This document shows positions 20,171 to 28,800 of a DNA stretch of 34,097 nt, piece by piece. This DNA is from Prorocentrum cordatum (lineage: Eukaryota > Sar > Dinophyceae > Prorocentrales > Prorocentraceae): the NCBI GenBank assembly GCA_963575745.1, contig CAUYUJ010009475.1:1-34097 (forward strand), read 5' to 3'. Position numbers and translations under genes: made by a program. How positions within the stretch are numbered: the stretch's first letter is position 1; every line of letters begins with the position of its first letter. Under the pieces are notes generated by a model that was given only the letters and a program-made list of their open reading frames with translations, was not told the DNA's origin and ran no database searches.

Positions 20171-21180
20171 CAGCTCGTCATGACGGTCCCGGGGCCCAGC
20201 GACGACCCCTGGAGGCCGATGGCGGAGAAAAACCTCCGCGTCGAACTTCTTGAGACGTTGGAGGTCTGGCGTTTGGGGGCCCTATCTCGACTCTCCAGCG
20301 GCCGCTCGGGACGATCCGGCCCCACAGCACGCCCCTGGCGAGGCGCAGCGCCTGAGAGGCACCCCGAGGCTGGAAAACCGCTGAGAACCGACGAACACGC
20401 CCTCCAACCTCGAACCCCGAGGACCTCGAGAACCTCGAACGCCGCGAGCCGAAGCCCCTCGGACCCAAACTTTTGGGCGTCGGAGAGGGGTGCGGCAGAA
20501 AGGGGTGTGGCGGACATGGTGATGTCATCGACGATAGATTACATCGCCAGATTCAATAATGGCACCACGCCCCTTTACACCACCCCTTCTGAGCATTTTC
20601 TTGGGTGTGAAATCCATATGGGTTTGCGCACCTCGAAAATCAATGCGTCTGGTGATTCACCTTTTGCAGATTCAAGCCTCGAAAATCCAACGAAACGGCA
20701 TTTCAGATTTCACACTTTGCCCTCCACCCAAAGAACATGCTCACCCCTGTCCTGCCTCCAGAAACCCGATCCGACCTCGGATCCAAACTCGGAGGGCCTC
20801 TCGGGAGGACCGGGCTCCCTGCTCCCAGCGGCCCCTCTGGGAGCAGCGGCGGGGTGGATGCCCCGGGCGGCGGCCCCTCCCAGAGAGAGCCCGAGAGTGC
20901 CAGGGCCCAAGCAGCGTGCTTCGCACGGGGAGAGGGGGCCAGCGGCTCCTCCCCCCCCCCCTCGCTCCCGGCTCCCTCTTCTGCCCCTCCTCCTTTCTCC
21001 TCCTTTCTCCTCCTTTCTCTCTCCTCCCTCCTCCCTCCTCCCTTCATTTCCCAGGTCCTCGCCCCCTGCTCCATGCCTCTCTCCTCTCCTCCTCCTACTT
21101 GTCCTCCTCTTCTGTGTCTCCTGCTCATCATAGCCGTCGTGATTAAGAACCGCATTCATCGTCACAAACTGTTACCGTGA
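20171..21180. other. Intergenic stretch, nothing recognised
   Basis: The longest plus-strand frame (20180-21133) is Arg/Ser/Pro-rich and ends in a CCTCCT-rich block (20945-21100). It lacks family motifs, so I do not call it a gene. CCTCGAAAATC occurs twice (near 20630 and 20678) as a small local repeat. Confidence 0.4.
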
Positions 21181-21560
21181 TGCCATCGTCGTTATCTTTA
21201 TCACCACCATCCTCAGCATCATCATCGTCTTCAGCATCGTTCTCGACATCGTCAGCACCACCACCATCACCACCACCATCGGCACCACAATCATCATATG
21301 TATTATTGCCCTCACCACCACCGCTATACGCACCAGCATTATCATATTCGTCATCATCAGCATTAGCATCATTGTCGTCATCTTCATCGTCATCGTCGAC
21401 AAATCCTTACCGCAATCCTCACCAACTACATCGCCAACATCATCCATAGCATTACTCGCGTCAACAGTAGCGTCATCATCGTCACCGTCATCACCCTTTG
21501 TATTCACCATCGTGTCCACCACCATCGCAATCATTGCAGTCATCGCCGACAGTATCGTCA
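21181..21560. repeat. Cryptic ATC/ACC trinucleotide tract
   Basis: A degenerate CATCATCATCGTC / CACCACCATC pattern over about 380 bp, reading as Met/Thr/Val/Asp-rich on the minus strand. It is an old microsatellite. Confidence 0.75.
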
Positions 21561-21674
21561 TAACTCATACCCATGACAGCAATGATAATCTCACACACGA
21601 TCATCAACACCACACACCTCACCATCACCCTTCACATCGCCCTCATCCTCATTGTTATACCTTCCTTTTCCTCC

Positions 21675-21900
21675 CTCCCTCCTCCTCTTTCTACTCCTCC
21701 TCCCTCCCTCCTCCCCCTCCTCCTCCTCCTCCTCCTCCTCCTCCTCCTCCTCCTCCTCCTCCTCCTCCTCCCCCTCCTCCTCCTCCTCCTTCTCCTCCGC
21801 CTCCTCCTCCTCCTCCGCTCCCTCCCTCCCTCGCTCCCTCGCTCCCTCCCTCCCTCCTTGCCTCCTCCTCCTCCTCCTCCTCCTCCTCCAGCCTCCCTTT
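21675..21900. repeat. (TCC)n microsatellite with CCCT interruptions
   Basis: A nearly pure TCC repeat (21715-21805), then CTCCCTCGCTCC and TCC repeats again. It gives poly-Pro, Ser or Leu frames that are not genes. Confidence 0.95.
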
Positions 21901-22464
21901 CCTGTGATAACAACCGCACATCGCGTGGCCACAAGACGTGCCCGCAAGGCGGGCAAGCGTCTCGACTGAGACGGCCGGCCTGCTCCCGTACACGGCCGCG
22001 AAGCCTGCAGTTGTCCAACAGGCGTGCGGATGGAGCTTGCAGCTTGCAAACGTCCCATAGGCCGCGAAGCGTGCGGCTTGCAATGGCCCAATCAGTTTTC
22101 AAGACATGAGTACCACGGGTGAACGACGGGGAGGCACTTCAAGCACTTAACTCTTCTTCTGACTTTTCGACATGGTCACCACCTCCAAGAGGTATTCCGT
22201 GACAGTTTCATTGTGCCGTTGCACAGCTATTGCCCCCCACAAAAAAAGGGTGAACGACGGGGAGGCCAAGAGAGGAGGGAAGCCAGAGCCCGCACGCCGC
22301 CCTGGCCGACGGCGCGGGAGAGAGGCAGGAAGAGAAGGCGGGGCGGTCTGCCGCCCCGACGCAGCGCGCAGCGGCGGGCGGACGGACCCCCGCCGAGAGG
22401 CGGTGATGCCGAGGCCACGCCAACGGCGATGTTGCTGGACGGTGGTGCTGGTGCTGCTCGCGTC
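21901..22464. other. Spacer with a short direct repeat
   Basis: The 19-mer GGGTGAACGACGGGGAGGC occurs at about 22118 and 22249 (same strand, 131 bp apart). No gene is supported. Confidence 0.5.
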
Positions 22465-22496
22465 TCCTCCTCCTCCTCCTCCTCCTCCTCCTCCTC

Positions 22497-22527
<31 letters not shown>

Positions 22528-22542
22528 TCCCCCCCCTCTGCT
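22465..22542. repeat. (TCC)n microsatellite
   Basis: Uninterrupted TCC repeats followed by two C-runs. Confidence 0.95.
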
Positions 22543-22549
22543 CGCATGA

Positions 22550-23095
22550 GCACCGCGCACACTCGTCTTCAAAGCTTCCAGCAGTCGCGCGGACGGAGGG
22601 GGGTGGCTTCCAAAGCGTGGCTCCCGCCCCCAGCGCCCCGCGGATGTGTCTCAGCATCTTCAAGCAGAATTGGTGGTTTGCAGTATGTGGCTCTCGCCTG
22701 GACGCTGCGCACATTCGTCCGAAAAGCCCCCCAGCAGTTGTACGGATAGAAGGGGGATCGTTTTCAAAATGTGGCTCTCGCCTTACCGTCGCGCACATTC
22801 GTCTTAATTGTTTCAGCAAGTACACGGATGAAAAGGGAGTGTGTTTGCTTAGTGTGGCTCTCGCCTCAGTGCTGCGCTCATTCTTCCTGAAGGCTTCAAA
22901 CATCTACACGGATGGAGGGGGTCATTCTCAACATGTGTCTCTCGCCTCAGCGCCACGCACATATGCCTTCAACATTTTCCACATTTGCACGGATGGCGGG
23001 CGGCTCCGTTTCAAATGTGGCCCTCACCCCAGCGCCGCGCACATTCGTCATAACATGTTCCCGCAGTTACACGGAAGAAGGTTCGTGTCCAAATA
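22550..23095. repeat. Degenerate ~78-bp tandem repeat, 6-7 copies
   Basis: Each unit contains GTGGCTCTCGCCTCAGCGC, then CGCGCACATTCGTC, an A/T-richer middle, and CACGGATGGAGGGGG. GCACATTCG-type cores lie near 22557, 22711, 22793, 22870, 22960 and 23040; another unit starting near 22640 is more diverged. Frames drift between units, so it is not coding. Confidence 0.75.
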
Positions 23096-23145
23096 GTCGT
23101 GGCTCTCGCTGAAAACATGATGGACCCACGAACCCGGAAGGGGAT

Positions 23146-23197
23146 ATAGAACCGCATGCATGGAAACGTGTTCACGACACCGTATTGGGCGACGGGA
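23146..23197 (+). repeat. 52-bp direct repeat, left copy
   Basis: It begins ATAGAACCGCATGCATGG, continues AAACGTGTTCACGACACCG and ends TATTGGGCGACGGG. It matches 23727-23778 with only one or two substitutions in the central GTG/TTT. The two copies flank about 530 bp of repeats. Confidence 0.85.
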
Positions 23198-23335
23198 ACT
23201 TCCACGAGACACCCCGCGAAACATTCCACGAGACACAGGCGACCATTTCCAACGTTTTCCTGGAGACATTCCACGAGACACCCCGCGAAGCAGTCCACGA
23301 GACACCCCACGAAACATTCCACGACGACAGGCAAC
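23198..23335. repeat. CACGAGACACCCCGCGAAAC short tandem repeats
   Basis: Five to six variants of TTCCACGAGACACCCCGCGA lie directly after the left 52-bp repeat, with some units replaced by diverged spacer. Not coding. Confidence 0.75.
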
Positions 23336-23345
23336 CACTCAACCA

Positions 23346-23718
23346 AGGCGCTGTGGTCGTGCTGGGGAGTGGTCGTGCTGGGGTGTGGTCGTGCTGGGGG
23401 GTGGTCGTGCTGGGGAGTGGTCGTGCTGGGGGGGTAGTCGTGCTGGGGGGTGGTCGTGCTGGGGCGTGGTCGTGGAGGCACGTGGTCGTGCTGGGGCGTG
23501 GTCGTGCTGGGGTGTGGTCGTGCTGTGGTGAGGTCGTGCTGTGGTGTGGTCGTGCTGGGTGATGGTCTTGCTGGGGTGGGGTCGTGCTGGGGTGGGGTAA
23601 TGCTGGGGTGTGGTCGTGCTGGGGTTTTGTCGTGCTGGGATGGGGTCGTGCTGGGGTGGGGTCGTGCTGGGGTGTGGTCGTGCTGGGGTGTGGTCGTGCT
23701 GGGGGGGGTGTGGTCGTG
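23346..23718. repeat. 15-bp minisatellite (GTGGTCGTGCTGGGG)n
   Basis: About 25 units of GTGGTCGTGCTGGGG with few variants (AGTGGTCGTGCTGG, TGGGGTCGTGCTGG). Because 15 is a multiple of 3, every frame reads as a five-residue repeat (for example VVVLG, GRAGV, WSCWG). I consider it non-coding. Confidence 0.93.
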
Positions 23719-23726
23719 GAAACGCA

Positions 23727-23778
23727 TATAGAACCGCATGCATGGAAACGTTTTCACGACACCGTATTGGGCGACGGG
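23727..23778 (+). repeat. 52-bp direct repeat, right copy
   Basis: Partner of 23146-23197 in the same orientation. It follows immediately after the 15-bp minisatellite. Confidence 0.85.
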
Positions 23779-24059
23779 CACTTGCAATGCTGAAGGTGTC
23801 GATGGCGATGTGCTGTGCCAGGGGCTGTGCTGTGCCGTGCTGTGCTGACTTGGAATTGGCCATGCTGCGCTGAACTGTGCTGTGCTCAATTGCGTTGTGG
23901 ATCAACTCGCCCGTGGCCTCCGAATCCTGGCCGAACTGATTTGGATCTTAAGCCCGAGCTGTCTGAACGCATAACTCGCCCTTGAGCTGGTCGCAATCGA
24001 AACCTGCGGGGCTCTCAACCAGCTCGAGTTCAAGATCCGATTCAGTTCCGATTCAGTTC

Positions 24060-24310
24060 CGAAGCGGACGGATTCGCGCCCCTGGAGAAATCAAATCTAT
24101 ACGCACATACGTTAAAGCACATGGATTCGTGCACCTGGAGAGGGCAAATCTACAGGCACATACGTAAAAACACACGGGTTCGTGCACCTCGAGAAGGCAA
24201 ATCTCTGGTGCGCCCAGATCCCTGAAGTTCTACAAAACAAGCGATTCGCTCGAGACATCCTCGGTAACTCTGCGGAGCAAGCGTTTCGCTCGAGACATCC
24301 TCAACACACG
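24060..24310. repeat. Two small tandem repeat families
   Basis: First: three units of about 53 bp with GGATTCGTGCACCTGGAGA and GGCAAATCTACAGGCACATA (starts near 24066, 24120 and 24176). Second: AAGCGATTCGCTCGAGACAT + CCTC in two copies (near 24238 and 24280). No gene is seen. Confidence 0.7.
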
Positions 24311-24754
24311 AAAGAGTGGCCCGCACCCTGTGATTTATGAGACATCCTCAAATTTTAATCCGCCGGCCCTCCTCGACCTCGATATTCATCAGGGAAAGAA
24401 TCCGCCGGCCCACCTCAGTTGAGGCACCGGGGACAAGTTTACCAACAAAAAGAGAACCCTGGGCCAGCGCCCTTTCTGGGAAAAAAAACCTTCGGTGTGA
24501 TGACCAGCGCTGGTCGAGGGCAGATCTTCTTCGAAGTGGGGCTCTCGCTGCTCGCTGGACACTTCCATGGACGTCTTGATCCTGGCTCGTCGCCGTTCTT
24601 ACAACTGGAAATGTGGACGGCAGCTCCTTCTCAAGACGCGGCTCTCGTCTGAACTGCCCCGGGGCGCTCGTGTTTCAAGGGGCGCTTTCCGCAGTGAAGA
24701 GCAGAACGGTTGGGCGTACTGCAGCATCGTTGATGCGTACTGCGTTTACTCTGA
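24311..24754. other. Spacer, nothing recognised
   Basis: No coding, RNA or repeat signal is supported. Confidence 0.4.
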
Positions 24755-25756
24755 TCCTCCTCCTCCTTTACCTCCTTCCCCTTCTCCTCCCTCCATCCCG
24801 CCATCCTTTCCTCCCACCGTCCCTCCTAACTCCCTCCCTCCTTCTCCGTCCCTCACTTTCCTCCGCCCTCCCCTCCTCAATCCCTCGTTCCCTCCCCTCC
24901 TTCCTCGCCCCACGACGCCCTCCCACCCACCAACTTCGTGCGTCTGTGCTATTGCCCGCGCAGGGCGCCCGCCGGGTGGGAAGAACTTCGCACAGCAGGG
25001 GTAGCAAGGGAGACGCCTCCTCCTCCTTCTTCTTCGTCTTCTTCTTCTTCTTCTTCTTCTTCTTCCTCCTCCTCCTCCTCCTCCTCCCCCTCCCCTCCCC
25101 TCTCCCCCTCCCCCACCCCCTCCCCATCCCCCTCCCCCTCCTCCTCCTCCTACCTCCTCCTCCTCCTCCTCCTCCTCCTCCTCCTCCTCCTCCCTCCTCC
25201 TCCTTCCTCCTCCTCCTCCTCCCTCCTCCCCTCCTCCTCCTCCTCCTCCTCCTCCGCCTCCCCCCCTCCTCCCCCTCCTCCCCCTCCTCCCCCTCCTCCC
25301 CTCCTCCCTCTCCTCCCCCTCCTCCCCCTCCCCCTCTCCTCCCCCTCCTCCCCCTCCTCCCCCTACCTCCCCCTCCTCCCCCCTCCTCCCCCTCCTCCCC
25401 CTCCTCCCCCTCCTCCCCCTCCTCCCCCTCCTCCCCCTCCTCCCCCTCCTCCCCCTCCTGCCCCCTCCTCCCCTCCTCCCCCTCCTCCCCCTCCTACCCC
25501 TCCTCCCCCTCCTCCCCCTCCTCCCCCTCCCCCCCTTCTCCTCCCTCCCCCTCCTCCCCTCCCCCACCTCCTCCCTCTCCCTCCTCCCTCCTCCCCCGTC
25601 CTCCCTCCTCCACTCCTCCCTCCTCCCTCCCTCCTCCTCCCTCCTCCTCCTCCCTCCTCCCCTCCTCCTCCCTCCTCCCCCTCCCTCCTCCCTCCTCCTT
25701 CCCTCCTCCCCTTCTCCCTCCTCCTCCTCCTCCTCCTCCTCCTCCTCCTCCTCCTC
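24755..25756. repeat. Long (TCC)n / polypyrimidine tract, LINE 3' side
   Basis: TCC and CCCTCC repeats on the plus strand. A non-repetitive island of about 110 bp lies at 24905-25013, and from 25014 the tract is essentially continuous. On the minus strand it reads (GGA)n and begins immediately after the end of the LINE. Frames of 280-400 codons here are poly-Pro, Ser or Leu artefacts. Confidence 0.95.
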
Positions 25757-25840
25757 GAGTCCTACCAAAACATAGTCCAGCAAAACCAGCCGAACTAGCT
25801 TAACCTACTGCCGAGCAGGACCGACCTCGAGGTAGGAAGA
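25757..25840 (-). other. LINE 3' UTR, ends directly in (GGA)n
   Basis: About 84 nt between the ORF2 stop (TAG at 25841-25843, minus strand) and the GGA tract. It contains a CCTCGAGG palindrome near 25826 and ends GGTAGGACTC before GAGGAGG. No poly(A) or AATAAA-like signal is seen, so priming on a GGA/TCC target, not on a poly(A) tail, seems likely. Confidence 0.7.
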
Positions 25841-28800
25841 CTATGCCTGCTCCACCTCGGGTCCCGACGAATTCCCCCCCTCGTCGGGCCCATCGTTGGG
25901 CCCTCCGCCGAACGGGGCACCGAAGAGGGGGAAGGGGAGCCCCCAGAACCTGTTGGACTGGGGCTCCCGTCCAGACCTCAGTCGTCCCAACGCCGTTCTA
26001 GCCAGACGGGCCGCCGACCGAGGACGGGAGGTGAAGGGGCGGCAGGGACGACTGAGGTCGTGGACCTGTCTTCTGGCATAGGCCCCGCAGACTCTACAGA
26101 AGACGATCAACCCCCTCCCATTAGCCTCATCGCCAGACCCCCGACCCCGATCCCCACGCACGACCCAGAGCTTATGGGAGGGGTGGGCGATCGCCGCGGG
26201 CCGAGGCATTCCTGGGCAGGGAGACGAAACGATCCTAGATCGGAGCCCCTTCCGAACCCCGCAGATTTTACACCCCCAGGCCCGTCCAAACCTCAAAATC
26301 GAGTGCCCGTTCTCGCCCGAAACGAGGACGATCGAATTTCGGGACGGCCTGGGGCGGGGGAGGGGGCTCCGATCGGGCCAGCCTAGGCCCGCTAACATTT
26401 TCAAGACAGCTCCGTGATGGACGGCGACCGACTCCGCGGCTCGGGTGGCCGCTCTCACCATGCTCGCCCTCTGCATCACGGCGTCGAACGACGGGTGCAG
26501 CTTGGCGCCCTCCTTGGCCTTGCTGTCCGCGCATTTGTTGCCGCGGTGCCAGGCCCAGGGCGTGTCTGCCAGCGCTGCCGCAGCCCGGCTGGTGTGGGCT
26601 CGGACCCACTGGAGGCTGAATGCCTCGGGCCCCAAGTCTCTGATGTGCCTCCAGGCCTCCTTCCACAGGTCGGCGTTGAGCGACCCTTGGCCCAGGCACC
26701 AAGCCTCTCCTCTCTCGTAGTCCTCCACAAGCCGCAGGTAGTCCGTGACCACGTCCAGCTGGGGGCCCTTCTCCCTGAGCGCCCGCGCCAGCGCGTAGAG
26801 CTCGGCGTAGCCGCTCTCCTGGGCGGGCCCTGGGACGCACCCGAACATCCCGCCCATGATGGTGCCGTCGGCCACCACCGTGATGCAGGACCACCCGCTC
26901 CTGGTGAGCTCCTTGACCTCTGGGGCCATCGCCGAGCCGTCGATGCAGACGGTGCCGCAGGCCAGCCCCCCGATGAGGGCTCCTCCTCGGCGGCAGACCT
27001 CCTGCTCCGCAGGCCTCGGGGCCCGCTCCAGGCCGAGGCTGACCAGGCACCTGACGAGCCCGATGTCGCCGTCTGGGGCTGCCGCGCCTGCTCTCCTGAC
27101 TTGCTTCAGGTCCATGGCCGCCGCGACGCCACCGGTGCCGTCGCAGCAGAACAGGCGGTGCTTCTGCGTCCCTGGCTCCGCGCCGCACAGCCTGCACACA
27201 GGGCTAAGCACTGCCCGTTCGCGATGCAGGTCAGCTTCCGTCACCAGGCCGCCGCAGACCAGCGCCTCGAACAGCGCCACCTGCTCGCTGTCGCCCTGCC
27301 TGCGCAGCGCCGAGACCGCCTGCTGGGTGACCTGGATGGTCGGCGGCCCGCCGAGCGCTCCTCCCAGGTGCTCGCGGTGCAGTCTCATCATCAGCGAGCG
27401 CTGGATCCCCGCCTCGATGAACTGCCGCGTCCTCCTGGGGCTGTAGACCTTCAGGTCGAGCTGCTCCCCAGCGTCCGTGACCCAGCACCGCCAGCCAGAC
27501 GCAGCGGCTGGCTCCCACCCTATCCTCCGGAGGGTGAGTTTGACTGCGTCGGCCGGCCCTCGCACCTGGCCCCAGGACTCTGGCTGCGCCGCACTGAAGG
27601 CCTTCTCGAGGCTCCCGTCGCTGCGCAGGCCAAGGTAGACCGCCTTGGCCCACGCCTCCAGTGGTAGGCTGTTGGCCGCGAAGACGGGGTCCGCCTTCCA
27701 GCCCTGGTCTGGCTGCAGTGCGAACTGCAGCGTTCTGCTCTTGCTGCCCACGGCCCCCGCCAGCGCCTGGCCGTTGACCGCCCTGGCCTTCTCGAGCATC
27801 GCCGTCGGAACGCCGACGACCCGAGCTCCGTGGAGGACCGAGGCCAGGCCGCCACTCCTGAAGATCCTGCCCAGCTTGACGCCTGCCCGCTTGAGCGCCA
27901 TGTATCGTGACGAGCGGACGGCCAGCCTGGCCATGCGGCTCCTCAGCACCGACCACGACGCCCTGGGCTTCATGCCGAAGTCGACGCCCAGGTTCTTGAC
28001 CGCCCGCCGCAGCCTGAAGTCCCAGCGCCGCAGGCGGTGGGCCGTGCGCCGCCCTGCACTCTCGTCGCTGCTCACGATGTTGCCCTTCGTCAGGGACACC
28101 TTGAGCCCCAGCGCCTCTAGTCTCTGGCAGAGGTCCCTGGTCGCGCCGAAGGCCGTGAACTCCACGTCCCTGAGCCTCCCGCAGACGGCCAGCGTGATGT
28201 CGTCGACGACCAGGTAGGCCCGCAGCGACATCCACTGGGCCACGACCGCGTCCATCGCGGCGAGGAGCACGACCCTCAGGAGCGTCGTGGCGTACCCGCA
28301 GCCCGCCACGATCGAGCTCCCAACCCTGATCGCGTCCGTCTTCCAGCGGCTGAGGCTGAGCCTCCTCGGGCCGCCGTAGCTGCGGAGGACCAGCTTCAGC
28401 CTGCGCAGCCTGAAGCCGTGGCGGCGAGCAGCAGCGACCAGCCCCTCGTGAGTGACCCGCTCGTAGGCCTTCGAGAGGTCCGTCATGGTCGACATGGAGT
28501 GCTGCTCCATCGCCGCCGCCACGCTGGCATCGTGGGCCTGGAGCCAGACCGCGTCCTCGCAAGACTTCCCCGCCTCTCCGAAGAAGTAGTCCCGCTGGTG
28601 CGCCGACTCCCACTCGACCGCGTCGATCCTGCGCAGCTTCCCCAGCAGCCGTATGAGGCTGCAGAGGAGCCCAATCGGCCTCCAGCCTCCGTCGGGCTTC
28701 GCCAGGAAGAACACCAGCAGGGTGTTCACCTGCTCGGGCATTCGGCAAGATGCCTCCAGCACGAGCAGCAGCAGCCCGAGCGCTTCCAATCCTCCATCGC

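Noticed and set aside
24613-25803. Pro/Ser/Leu-rich frames of 280-400 codons and the Glu/Gly/Arg frame opposite
   Set aside because: Translations of a TCC/GGA microsatellite in all six frames, with no mixed composition or domain.
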